Positions 26,201 to 36,459 of a stretch of DNA of 64,000 nt are shown here, piece after piece. The notes beneath the pieces are model-generated. The model was not told the origin of the DNA, searched no databases, and saw only the letters and a program-made list of their open reading frames with translations. This DNA is from Corythoichthys intestinalis (taxonomy: Eukaryota > Chordata > Actinopteri > Syngnathiformes > Syngnathidae): contig NC_080407.1 of NCBI RefSeq assembly GCF_030265065.1, positions 54,043,666-54,107,665 on the forward strand, given 5' to 3'. Numbering within the stretch: the first letter of the stretch is position 1; each line of letters begins with the position of its first letter. The translations under genes were made by a program, and so were the position numbers.

Positions 26201-28236
26201 TCTGTGTCTCTGTGCTGCTAGCATGGCGATGCCCGGGGGTAGCTGTCCATGAGGATCCAGAGCAACTGAAGGAGATGAAGGTCCATGAGAGAAGAAAGAT
26301 GGTGACAGAAGAAGTTTATCTACATACTTTGAACAGCAGTGACGGGGGCCATGGGCCTGCCCACTGGAATCTGCTGCATCTTGACCATGTCCTGGTGGCG
26401 TTCCTGCTCCAACAGCATGGCGGCCTGAGAGGACAAGTTCCAGAAAGATCACGCACAAGCTCCCCGGTGTGCCCTTCTCTCTTCGCCTTACCCGGTTTTG
26501 CTGCTCCAGGAGATCCTGGTCCTCCAGAACTCGAGAATCGTGCTCCTCCTGCTGCATGACCATTGCCGCTCTATGTTGAGCCATCTTCAGCTGCTCGTCC
26601 GGCGGCATCATGCCCATGGGCGCGTGCTGCAGCATTCCTCCCATCCCGGGAGGCATCTATAGGTATTTTGAGGAATCCCAGCGTGAATAAATTCGGTCAG
26701 AAAATTTAAAAAACAAAAAACAAAACCTACCTGTCCGCTGTCATCATGAGGTTTCACCAACAGAATGCCCGTCTATGAAACGAAAGGCAGACACATTTAC
26801 TATCTGATACGTACACAAATGCAGCTTCGTTTGAATTCACCTGGATCATATAAGTTTTCAGTCGGTCAATCAATTCTTCTCTTGGACCTACAGAGCAAAA
26901 AGAGGTTCATGTAAGCAAATCGACTTTTAGGGTAGTCCAATAGGTAGACTACAACCCCTAGCAAAAAGTAAAGTAAGTGCAGGGAAATAAAGAATCTCTC
27001 CATTCTGAAGAAAAAAAATATGGAACCACTCCATTTTGAGTAGAAAATACAGACAAACCCAGGCAATTTCCTTCCCTTAATTGGACCCCTGCCTCAGATT
27101 AGATCTGCTCGTTAGTCAGCAAGGAGAGGCAATCATGGACTGTGAATGACTGGATGAAGGTTACTTTCAGTGATGAGTCAAGAATTGGACAAGGTGATGC
27201 TAGAACTTTTGTTTGGTGCCGTTCCAGTGAGATTTACAAAGACGACTGCCTGAAGATAACATCAAAATTCCCCTCAGTCCTTGATGATATGGGGCTGCAT
27301 GTCAGCCAAAGGCACTGTGTTTAAATCTTCAATAAATGCACAAGTTTACATTGAAATTTAAGACAGCTTTCTTATCCCTTTAATTGAAAATATGTATAGG
27401 GATGAATGAAATTTCCCAGGATGACAATGCATCATGCCACAGAGCTAAAACTGTTAAAGCATTCCTTGAAGAAAGACTAATCCAGTCAATGTCATGGCCT
27501 GCAAATAGCCCAGATCTCAACCCTATTGAAAACCTGTGGGGGAAATTAGGGGGGGAAAAATGGTCCACAAAAAGGCTCCGACCTGCAAGGATGATATGCC
27601 AACTACAATCAAAGAGTTGGCACCAAATTGATGAAGACTACTTATCAAGTCCATGCCTCAGAGACTTAAAGTGGTCATATAAGCCAGATGTGGTGCAACT
27701 AAATACTAGATATGTGTTTTGTTATTTGTTTCTCATGATTCCATATATTTTTCCCTCAAAAAGGAGTGATTCTATATTCATTTCCCTGCACTTGCTCTAT
27801 ATAAGTAATATTTACTGACCACCATAATGTTTTTATTTATTCGTTTAGTTTCTGAATGCCAGGGAGTTGGACTTTTGAACTAATTCATTATTTTTCAAGC
27901 TCTTTATCAGAGTTTGTTCTACATAATAAAATGTCTGAGTGCTCGTCCGAGACTGGTGATTTCATACTTTTTGCTACGGGTAGTACATGACTGAAAACGA
28001 CGTTTAGGCTAAGTTCAAACACAACAAACAGCTAATGAAGACACGAATCGGCTAATCGGACGGCAAACATGCTAACGTTAGCATAGCAATGAGCAGCGTT
28101 TCTTACCCATGACCGGTGCGCCCAGTTCGGCCAGCTTGGCCTGAAGCTCCGGGTGGCTCCAAGAATTCAAAGCCGCGATAGCAACCCCTAAATCGTTCTG
28201 ATGGCCTTCGGCTCCCGGTGGCGCGTCGGAGGCCAT
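20252..28236 (-). CDS. sf3b2: Splicing factor 3b subunit 2 (sf3b2, SAP145), 20 coding exons
   Basis: Core subunit of SF3b in the U2 snRNP, which helps anchor U2 at the branch site. Coding exons in transcript order: 28107-28236, 26841-26887, 26731-26772, 26492-26656, 26328-26424, 26165-26265, 25899-26108, 25650-25838, 25460-25582, 23711-23791, 23415-23642, 23206-23355, 23058-23147, 22879-22986, 22699-22806, 22481-22626, 22327-22428, 22160-22259, 20413-20601, 20252-20323. All are GT-AG, phases agree, and the sum is 825 codons plus stop (human about 895). A SAP domain spans about residues 24-58 and is split by intron 1. The SF3B2 core (DUF382; LSKKKLRRMNRLTVAELKQL onward) covers about 375-500. 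The PSP domain (PPPWLIAMQRYGPPPSYPNL) covers about 553-615. Acidic and basic low-complexity stretches flank them, and the C-terminus is KKYKEFKF as in vertebrate orthologues. Intron 9 and intron 18 are swollen by repeats. Confidence 0.97.
20650..21120 (-). mobile_element. Retroposon-like repeat copy in sf3b2 intron 18
   Basis: Same unclassified family as the inverted pair in pacs1 intron 1 (shared stretches around CTAATCGTGGTCATTTTT and GAATAAATTGT). It is followed directly by a minisatellite and then a second, partial copy in the same orientation. Confidence 0.55.
21130..21640. repeat. ~40-bp minisatellite between two retroposon copies
   Basis: Tandem units of GCCACATGGCAAAATCCATT plus TTGTCACATGGCAAAAAAAT, period about 40 bp, with long A runs that vary in length. 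It lies between two same-orientation copies of one repeat family (ends near 21120 and resumes near 21660). Long open frames on both strands are period artefacts. Confidence 0.85.
21660..22090 (-). mobile_element. Second, partial retroposon-like copy in sf3b2 intron 18
   Basis: Direct-orientation relative of 20650-21120; it lacks part of the left portion. The arrangement repeat, minisatellite, repeat may be one insertion with an expanded interior or two insertions. Confidence 0.5.
23930..24545. repeat. Compound tandem repeats in sf3b2 intron 9
   Basis: Four copies of a 27-bp unit (TTTAATGGGAAAATTTCCCC with CATTCAC) at about 24030-24130 are followed by longer imperfect units around CCATTGACGGCCATGGACGT up to 24545. 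The left edge (ATGGTGAGGGGCATAAAAGT) also occurs at about 37390-37500 in mta2, so it belongs to an interspersed repeat. Confidence 0.75.
24590..24900. repeat. Second locus of the GACCTGATATGACCAGGACA minisatellite
   Basis: Short, more diverged array of the family seen at 4611-5900, followed by the same flank (ACCAACCTGGGC, then GCTAAGATCTGTATC, then AAAGCCCTAGAGTAATTGCT). Array plus flank therefore recur as one unit in two genes. Confidence 0.8.
24900..25352 (-). mobile_element. Tc1-like fragment in sf3b2 intron 9
   Basis: N-terminal part of a Tc1 transposase on the minus strand with one inverted end (GGTTCAGATACTTTTTCATA to CTACTGT). The rest is missing. Same family as the elements at 13.1, 37.2 and 47.7 kb. 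Confidence 0.75.
26934..27990 (+). mobile_element. Tc1/mariner-type element, broken, in sf3b2 intron 1
   Basis: Plus-strand pieces VTFSDESRIGQGDARTFVWC and [16 protein letters not shown] are the second and third catalytic blocks of a Tc1-like transposase; the N-terminal half is missing. Imperfect inverted ends contain TAGCAAAAAGTA. A related copy lies at 54790-55745. Confidence 0.75.
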
Positions 28237-28322
28237 GACGAACTTTCAAACGGATGCGACACAATGGACGTCGAACTGCACTTCAGCTAGTAGCGTGTGA
28301 GCTCGGCTACATAGGATCTTCA

Positions 28323-28332
28323 GCGCATGCGC
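28323..28332. promoter_or_regulatory. NRF1-type palindrome in the sf3b2 promoter
   Basis: The perfect palindrome GCGCATGCGC lies about 87 bp upstream of the sf3b2 start codon. It matches the NRF1 consensus common in housekeeping promoters, which suits a constitutive splicing gene. Binding is inferred. Confidence 0.5.
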
Positions 28333-28336
28333 GACA

Positions 28337-28929
28337 GTCGGCCATCTTTGATAGCAAGCTACGGCAAATCTAGCGAGGCAAAATATATTTATGCCGAATG
28401 CAAACATATGGCAAACAAAAATTGTGATACAGAATGTAATATTTTCTACAATACTGTATTGTCATTAGCCTGTTTTTGTTTGTATATATGTTTTAATATT
28501 TTAAAAATGAATCTTTTTTTTTGTCCCAATTGTTTTCATACTTTGATTTGAAACAGGGGCGTCATTAGGTTTTAAAAAGACGGGGGGCTTAGCCCCCAGG
28601 AGATGCACAGGATGTGAAGTGAATATCGCGAACAAGAACAAAAGTTCACAGTTAACAAAAACTGATAATTGTCTCCAATTGCAGGTTACTCGATAGATGG
28701 ATCAAAAGTATCAAAGAATGCCGTCTGATTTTAAGGGGTGGCAAATTGGCCTATCACGCTGTTGTGACTCAGATGCTGAAGCTCATCTTTTTCAATTGAC
28801 ATGACTGCAAGACTGTCTTTTCTGACCCCTAGTTTAACGCAGCCATAAACATCATACTGAAGGAATCCAACCTTCTAGGCAGACCGCCGGAATTGCGCCA
28901 GTCGGACCACGTGACTCGCGCTGGCGCAG
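28337..28929. other. sf3b2 upstream spacer
   Basis: No gene recognised. A segment beginning AGGGGCGTCATTAGG at about 28555 looks like the end of an old DNA transposon, but no clear partner end was found. Confidence 0.4.
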
Positions 28930-29500
28930 CTCCAACTACCCGGGCCGGCGAGACCCCGACAATCCGGCCAGAAGGGCTAAACTATGCGCGTGCACCTTAG
29001 TCTTAATCCTTTGTAATGACTCCATTTTGAAAGGTTTAAAGAAAAAGTTGACAATTCATTTGGGTCGACAGCAATCAAACAGAAAGGCGAAACAGACTCA
29101 GGAAAGGAGGCAAACTCGTTACAAGGTCATCATATCAGAAGTCAACAAAAGGTTCCCAAGAAAGATGACAACACTTAAACATCGTCTTTTGAACGCCCTC
29201 GCGGGGAGGGCCGTGGGCAGGAATAATGGTGTGTTTGGGATCATTGTCCCTTTGCGGATTGGACAGGAGGGTACAGGAGTTACCGTTGTCCGGGCAACAA
29301 GGGTTGTGGATTTTGCCACCTCAGCGACAAAGGGGCTCTTGGAGTCTTGTCAGTTGTGTCATCAGTTGGATATCAGGTGTTCTCTGGCGTTCCTTGTGTT
29401 GGGACAGAGCATCCCACCATTTGTTCTGGACTGTCCAGGAGAACTGATTGAGAGACTGTGTCAGTTGCATAACACACACACTGGGCCTCAGTGACCTATA
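28930..29500 (+). mobile_element. Retroposon-like repeat copy
   Basis: Longest single copy of the family at 15.1, 16.4, 20.65 and 21.7 kb. It includes the stretch TTTGTTCTGGACTGTCCAGG, which pairs with the pacs1 intron copy. The 155-codon open frame in it has no known domain and is not conserved among copies. Confidence 0.55.
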
Positions 29501-30470
29501 TTCTGCTTGTTTTCCTTAAACTATGGTATAAGTGCTATTTATTTTATATTGGGTGTGTTAGAGTAATACAAACAGTACCACGAGAAACCATGCTATTCCC
29601 TAATTGATTATATTGTGTTAGAATGATGCAAACCGTGAGATAGCACCTATGAGAAATGGTACCATCTCCTTCAATACATACATACATGACTACTACAAGT
29701 CAATAAAGGTAGTGGAGCAATTTTTATTAGTGTATTATTATGCTTATCCATTGATGATAATCATTCATGAGTGAGCTTTGCTCCTGTACTCATCAACACA
29801 TCTAGAAACACAGCTGATGCTCCAGAAGGTAGTCACCCTAAACATAGTGGTAAAAAAAAAGTGCGCACTTACGGTAACTACTAGGTCCTTCATAATGCAT
29901 TTCAGAGTAACTAGCTAGCAGCAGCAGCTTATCGCTGGTATGCAACTTTTGACTGCAAAACAGGTATGAACTGCAAGGAAGGTCATAGGGAAAACTCAGA
30001 CTGGATTTTCAGTGATGTAGGAGTTTCTAGGGGGGCTTAAGAATATTTAAGGGGAGCTAAAGCCCAATTATTTTAAGTGATACGTTTTTTTTGTCAGACT
30101 TAGACAGCAGTGTTGAAATTCTGATATTATTCAAATGAAATCAATTCAAAAAGGTTAATTTACATCAAGGATGTCCAAACTTCAGCTTCAATACGAGATG
30201 AAGCTAGTGCTAGTGGTTTAAAGAGTGCCTCTCCATTTGATCAGGGGTCAAAACTAGCCATCTGGATTGCAATTTTTTTATTTTTATTTTTAGGTTGGAC
30301 ATTTTATCATAGTTCTGCAAAGTTTTAGTGTGAATGAGTATATTTTTTGCAATATCTGCCTATGAATTATTTTCAAAAACTTATTTTTCACACATTTCTG
30401 CATTTTAGCGCTTCCACGTACGTTGTCACAAAAAAAAAAAAAAAAGATCTAGCACTAGTTTAAAAGTAAT
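29501..30470. other. Spacer, no gene seen
   Basis: AT-rich spacer between a retroposon copy and the CCCH gene. A few short low-complexity runs only. Confidence 0.5.
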
Positions 30471-30476
30471 TTTATT
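30471..30476 (-). terminator. Polyadenylation signal of the CCCH gene
   Basis: AATAAA on the minus strand, about 190 bp downstream of the stop codon at 30665-30667. Confidence 0.55.
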
Positions 30477-30664
30477 CCCATATGAACAGGCATTCCCCTC
30501 GCTTTATCCACAATTTAGTCCATTAAATTACATTTTAAAATTCATTAAGAAAGTCCAACTCCAAGCCTGTTAAGAAAAAAACATTTGCAATCTTTTTGGG
30601 AAAAAAAAAAGGGCTAAAGAAAATGGTGCAAAAAAAATTTGCCCTCAAAGTACACAAAGAGCCA

Positions 30665-32773
30665 TTACAGCAATTCCCACATGTCGCAGGCCTCCTCGCT
30701 CTCCATTCGCCGCATACGTCGCTGGAATATGCTGCTGGAAAATGCTGTGGCGCAGCTTGCTTTTGGGGAGGCAGACGGCGACGCGGACTGGGAGTCTAAC
30801 ATGGGCGAGGCCGGGCCTTCACTCCCCAGGCTGGGCGAGGTGCTTTTCACCGCGTCGGGCAGGACGTGGCGGAAGCGGCACCACGTGCCGTATGGGCAAA
30901 AGCCAAAAGAGCTAAAAGTGTAGCATAAGGCGCTCTGAGGCTTCCCGGCCTCCTTGGGGGCGCCCTCGACATGCAAGAAGTGGCAGTGCGCCCCGTAAGG
31001 GCAGATGCCAAATTTACTAAAAGTGCGGCAGGGCACGTTGGCGTGGCGGAAATCGTCGCGTTGCGCCGGCCGACGCTCCGCGGCGCCGTGGACAAAGCAG
31101 CAGCGGCTGCCGTAATGGCAGCGGCCCAGCCCGTGGTAGCTGCGGCACGGTTTGGTCTTGTACTTTGGGTGGCGGAAGGGTACGTGAAGGTCACACAGGC
31201 CGTGGGCGAAAGTGCAGCGCTCGGCGTAGCGGCATGAGCCCGTGGAGGCGTAGCTCATGCACAGCTCCGTCTTGTAGCGGGTGGAGCACGCCCACTGAAT
31301 TGTGCCAAATGGGGGATCCGACACGGGAAGTAAGGCCTTGACCAGGGAAAATCCCGCACCGCCTCTGCCGGGCCCGTCACCGGAAAGCAGGTCGTCTACC
31401 AGTTCCTGATCATTCCAAGAGGGAAGACTTAGCGATTCGCCGCTAGCCTGCCAAAGACAAAAAAAAAAAAAAAAAAATCTTAATGTATATGGCGGAAAAC
31501 CGAGGCAAGGCTGAAAAGGCAAAGCCATGCAAATCTGAGTTTGCATAGCTTGGTAGCATGTCGGCCATGAATGAACGTGTGAGACGCTGTCACCAAGGTG
31601 AATTTTGGGAGACAAGAAACAACAAGCTGGCGGATCGTAAGTCCATATAACAAACTAACGACAACGGCATCATTAAGTTTTCTTTCACGTACTTAACTCC
31701 GGTGACACGACATTTATTCATCTGCTCCCCTGCTAGATTTAACTAATTTAGCTAACACAACTACCCGTACTTTGAAGACCCTGAGGACAACAGTAATAAA
31801 AAACATTTATACAATTTGGTGCGCATCAGAAAGTATGTGGTGCACATTAGAAATAATTTGGTGGCCACCAGATAGCATGTGGTGCGCACTGGAAACAATC
31901 TGGTGTGCACCAGATTGTTGGTGGCGTGGTGCACACAAAAAAAAAAAAAACAATCGCACTAGAAACAATCTGGTGCCCAACAGACAGTATGTGGTGCGCA
32001 CTAGGAACAATCTGGTGTGCACCAGATAGTATGTGGTGCACACAATAAATATTCTGGTGGCCACCTGATAGTATCTGGTGTGCAACAGACAGTATGTGGT
32101 GCACACTAGAAACAATCTGGTGCGCACAAGACAGTATGTGGTACGCAAAATAAATAATCTGGTGGCCACCAGATAGTATCTGGTGTGCATCAGATCATAT
32201 GTGGTGCGCACAGAAACTAGCTGGTAATTAACACGTTGAAGCGGTCATATCAAGAGTCATGCAAGGTTATTGTTAAATCTATGACAACAAATTGCAACGA
32301 GTGCTCGCTCAATGTTGGGCAAACATAATCCATTCTCTGATGGAGAGATAATAAAAGAGCGAATGATTGAAGTGATGACAGCAATGTTCAAAGGGAAAGA
32401 AATGACAAGAAAAATCAAATCTATCAGATTCATCAACCACAAGACGCAGTGAACTTCTCTCACTGAGCAGTGTTTTACAGTTAAAAGTTACTTTCAATAA
32501 TTGTTATGATTGCACTTTAAATGGACCCATGCTTGTATGGCAAAAAAATAATTGTGGACCCCTGGAATAGAGAAATACTGTATCATCATGTGAAGTGGCA
32601 GTGACATTCACAACAAATTCAGTGTTCATCCACCAGATGGCATCAGAGAAGCAGACAAAGCGTAACAGCAGGAGCCGCAATGTTGAAACTTTTAATCATT
32701 CCAGACAATTTAACATCTTACTTTATGAACTTCTTAAAACAGATTCGTGTTTTGAATGACTTACTTTTATCAT
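30665..32773 (-). CDS. cth1-like: Four-finger CCCH zinc finger protein, cth1-like (TTP family)
   Basis: The main exon 30665-31447 (260 codons plus stop) follows a T-rich tract ending in CAG and opens with ASGESLSLPSWNDQEL. It holds four CX8CX5CX3H fingers: the tandem pair YKTELCMSYASTGSCRY and YKTKPCRSYHGLGRCHY, typical of tristetraprolin proteins that bind AU-rich mRNA and promote decay, then PCRTFSKFGICPYGAHC and LCYTFSSFGFCPYGTWC. Four fingers of this kind are known from fish Cth1. The C-terminus is Ser-rich and ends ACDMWELL. The main exon has no start codon. A candidate first coding exon is 32765-32773: ATGATAAAA in a good context (GCGGCCATG) with donor GTAAGT and the right phase, giving MIK-ASGES. 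A tiny first exon fits the family, but this choice is tentative. The intron carries a minisatellite (31.8-32.2 kb). Confidence 0.82.
31738..32225. repeat. Palindromic minisatellite, locus 1 (intron of the CCCH gene)
   Basis: Units of about 42 bp around ATCTGGTGCGCACCAGAT-type sequence, most with one or two changes. The left flank (TTAGCTAACACAACTACCCG, then GTACTTTGAAGACCCTGA) matches the flank of the array at 33415. Open frames inside it are period artefacts. Confidence 0.85.
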
Positions 32774-33410
32774 GGCCGCGCACGCAGTTGCTCAGCTCCT
32801 TGTGGATGAGAACTGGAAATTATTGAGTTTATGAAACAAAAAAAAGATTAAAAAAAAAACAGGGGTTATTTACAAGGGAGGACGGGCATTAATCTCCTGC
32901 ACTTCTCAAACAAATAGTGCAAATGCTCGTCTTTAAAAAGCCAAGCGAAGGGTCCAAATCGAAATCAGGTGCGCGCGAGGTCACGTGGCAGGAGCAGACC
33001 AACGAGGTGTGTCGTTTGTGTCATGTGGTACACCTGAGGAAAATTTGGCATCTCACAAGTGCTGTTATCTAATCTGCCATTGTTTTAATCATCAAGTTTT
33101 TCCTGTGCGTTAGTGTTTTATGGACGCTGAAACAGCTGGGCGGATTATGAGAAAATGTAACAGTTCTACTTTATGTGTCTAGTACTGTTCTTTTGCTGCA
33201 TTCGAGGAAAATGGGAAATCTGAGTTTTCCAACCTCCACCAGGAAAAATGTCATTTGGAACGCAACTCAAACTTGAAGGTGCTCGTCGCAAAGTCAGCCC
33301 AAAAAAAAAACCAAAACCCCGACTTTATGAGTTGTTTCAATCTGATGTCACTTGACAAAATGGCGCTGCTTGTCTAAAATCAGACCGTATCTTTATTTAA
33401 TAATCAATTT
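32774..33410. other. Presumed 5' region of the CCCH gene
   Basis: Upstream of the tentative start codon. It contains an E-box CACGTG (about 32980) and a possible TATA-like TTTAAAG on the minus strand near 32935. A 48-nt segment with splice-like borders (32765-32812) has an open frame, but joining it in that frame to the main exon gives an immediate stop, so I read it as mostly untranslated leader. Confidence 0.35.
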
Positions 33411-33414
33411 ATTT

Positions 33415-35095
33415 AGTTAACACAACACCCGTACTTCGGAGACCCTAAAGGGCCATCGACAGAAATAAAATACATTTAAACAATTTGGTGCGCACTAGAA
33501 ACTATCTGGTGTTCACCAGACTGTTTCTAGGGCGCACTATAAACGGTCTGGTGTTCTTCAGATTGGTTCTGGTACGCACTAGAAGCAATCTGGTGCTCAC
33601 CATATAGTATGTGGTGCGCATCGGAAGCAATCTGGTGGGGACTAGAATTTATCTGATGCGAACCACATACTATCTGGTGCGTGCCAGATAGTGTGTGGTG
33701 TGCTCTAGGCACTATCTAGTGCACATCAGATAGAATGTGGTGTGCATCGGAAGCAATCTGGTGGGCACTAGAAATTATCGGGTGCGCACCTTATACTATC
33801 TGGTGCGTGCCAGATAGTGCGAGGAGCGTACCACACTATCTGGTGAGCACCAGAACCAATCTGGTGAACACCAGATTCTAGTGTGCTGGTGTTCACCAGA
33901 TTGGTTCTCATACCAGCACTCTAGAAACTGGTGTTCACCAGATTGGTTCTGGTGCGCACCAGAAGCAATCTGATGCGCACCAGATAGTATGTGGTGCACA
34001 CTAGAAGCAATCTGATTCGCACTAGAAACTACCTGGTGGCACTATAAACTATTTGGTGCCATCTGGAAACAATCTGGTGCACACCAAATAGTTTCTATTG
34101 TGCACCAGATGATGTGGTGTACACTAGGAACTATTTGGTGCGCACCAAATAGAATGTGGGGGCGCACTAGAAACCATCTGGTGTTCACTAGATTGGTTCT
34201 GGTGCACACTAGAAGAAATGAGATGTGCACCAGATAGCATGTGGTGTGCAGTAGAAACGATTTGGTGCTAACCAGACACAATCTGGTGGCTCGAGAAACT
34301 AGCTGGTGCACATCAGATAGTATGCCGTGCGCACTAGAAACTGTCTGGTGCGTACGAGATAGTATGTGGTGCACACTAGAAGCAATCTGATTTGCACTAG
34401 AAACGATTTGGTGCCAACTGGAAACAATCTGGTGCGCACCGAATAGTTCCTAGTGCGCACCAGATCGTATGTGGTGTACACTAGGAACTATTTGGTGCGC
34501 ACCAAATAGAATGTGGGGCGCACTAGGAACCATCTGGTGTTCACCAGATTGGTTCTGGTGCACACTAGAAGAAATCGGATGCGCACCAGATATCATGTGG
34601 TGCGCACTAGAAACGATTTGGTGCTAACCAGACACAATCTGGTGCGCACTAGAAACTATCTGGTGGCTCAAGAAACTACCTGGTGCACCCCAGATAGTAT
34701 GCCGTGCGCACTTGGAACTATTTGGTGCACACTAGAAACTATATGGTGCGCATGAGATAGTATGTGGTGCGCACGAGATAGTATGTGGTGCGCACCACAT
34801 ACTATTTGTGTGCACCAGATCGTTTCTAGTGCGAAACACATGCTATCTGGTGCGCATTGGATTGCTTCTAGTGCGCACTAGAAACTCTGTTGGCACCAGA
34901 AACTATTTGGTGCTAACCAGAAACAATCTGGTGCACACCAATAGTATGTGGTGCACACTAGAAACAATCTGGTGCGCACCAGATAAAATGTGGTGCGGAA
35001 CAAATAGTTCCTAGTGCGCACCGCATACTATTTGGTGCACCAGATTGTGTCTGGTTAGCACCAAATCGTTTCTAGTGTGCAACAGATTGCTTTTG
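33415..35095. repeat. Palindromic minisatellite, locus 2
   Basis: About 40 units of the 42-bp family with the perfect 18-bp palindrome ATCTGGTGCGCACCAGAT as consensus core, alternating with TAGTATGTGGTGCGCACTAG-like segments. Left flank: TTAGTTAACACAACACCCGT, then ACTTCGGAGACCCTAAAGGG, then AGAAATAAAATACATTTAAA. It fills the spacer between the CCCH gene and mta2. Confidence 0.9.
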
Positions 35096-35585
35096 TTACC
35101 CCCATTGGCTGTGACAAGTGGAAATTACAAACTGCTCAGGACCAATTTTAACATGTGGCGTTTATTACCGCGAACACACCACGTCTGGCTGCCTCGAACG
35201 TCGCCACACACACACATTCCAGCGCTTGCTTCCTTATCCCCCCGCTTGCGCACACATAGCCTGTCTGTTCCAAGGTAGCACTCGCAACGCTTCATAGAGT
35301 CAACTCAAATCCTCTTACACACAATGAGTTGCCACAGCAACTGTTTAACAAGTTTAACAAGAGGGAGGGAGGGAGCGAGAGTGAGACTATGCGACCGGAT
35401 CAGCTCATCTGTACTTTTGTTTTTTAAATTGAAATAAAATCCGTGATGGACTGAGGGCGCGAAGTTTAAAGTACTAAGTAATTACTAAGTAATTACTAAG
35501 TAACAAACCTGAGCAACGCCGGGCCATACTGCTAGTCTAATCTAAGAAAAGAAAACCTCCAATTGCTTGACCACAAAAAAAAAAC
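35096..35585. other. Spacer with a shared repeat
   Basis: Contains GAGTTGCCACAGCAACTGTT (about 35325), which recurs near 58160. No gene is visible. Confidence 0.4.
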
Positions 35586-35591
35586 TTTATT
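35586..35591 (-). terminator. Candidate polyadenylation signal of mta2
   Basis: AATAAA on the minus strand about 870 bp beyond the mta2 stop codon. The 3' untranslated region would then span roughly 35560-36459. Confidence 0.4.
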
Positions 35592-36459
35592 TCTTTTCTT
35601 ATCAAGAGACATTACAGGATACAGAGGAGCTGGAATTGAATGAAAAAATTGTCGCCTATGTCTTTTGCTGCCCATTAAAAAAAAAGTCAGAACCCACCCC
35701 CGTTTTTGTTACATTTCAATGCCATCACAGCCATATTGGAGCTCAGTGATGTGCTTCACATTTGCGGAAAAAAAAAATCAAATGTTTCCAATAACCCAGT
35801 TTGATTTTACAGACTATTTGCTCCACTCACTCATTATTTTTCACCCAATATAACCCCACATTGGGTCCAAAACTGCTTGAAAAAAAAAATCCTCGCGACC
35901 CTCAAGTGCTGTGGAATTCCAGAATTATTATCATACAATTAAGCCTTTCATCAAAAAAGTTGTGTGTGCGTATTTAGGGGACGCTTTAAAATAAAGTGAT
36001 TGAAAGTCGAGGGCGCGGACCAATTTTGTGGCGCCGCTACTGGTTCAACGAGAACAAAACCAGCCTTAGTAGATTTTACATTGGACAAATATTTGGCTTT
36101 CGGGGGATTTTTGAGGTTCGTTTCAAATAGCGCGCGAGTTGTTTTGTGCTTGCCAGTGTTTGTGACGTCCGCGGAATAAAAACGTTCCTGTTAAAGCTTC
36201 GCCCCTTGATTTCGGACACGCACGGCGACGCGCAAATTCACGCGCGGCGTGCTTGGTCGTCCAAAAAAAAAAAATGCTTCGGGGAAGAAAAGAGAATGTC
36301 TGTTTGACTTTAAATGACTTGTTTAAAAACTGGCGGTATTAAAAAACGTTATCCAGGACCTGGAATAAAAGCCTGAGCTGTCGTGTGTATGGAAAATTCC
36401 ACGGGCGGGAGACGAGAGAGGTCGAGAGAGAAACTAGAAGACAAATGGCGTGGCCCCAT

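Noticed and set aside
26888-28106. A separate gene in sf3b2 intron 1
   Set aside because: The open frames there are pieces of a Tc1-like transposase in an element with inverted ends.
31500-31577. MADMLPSYANSDLHGF as first exon of the CCCH gene
   Set aside because: The only GT downstream leaves the wrong phase for the main exon.
32765-32812. Coding exon LIHKELSNCVRGHDK
   Set aside because: In that frame the junction to the main exon gives a stop at once; only the ATGATAAAA frame joins cleanly.
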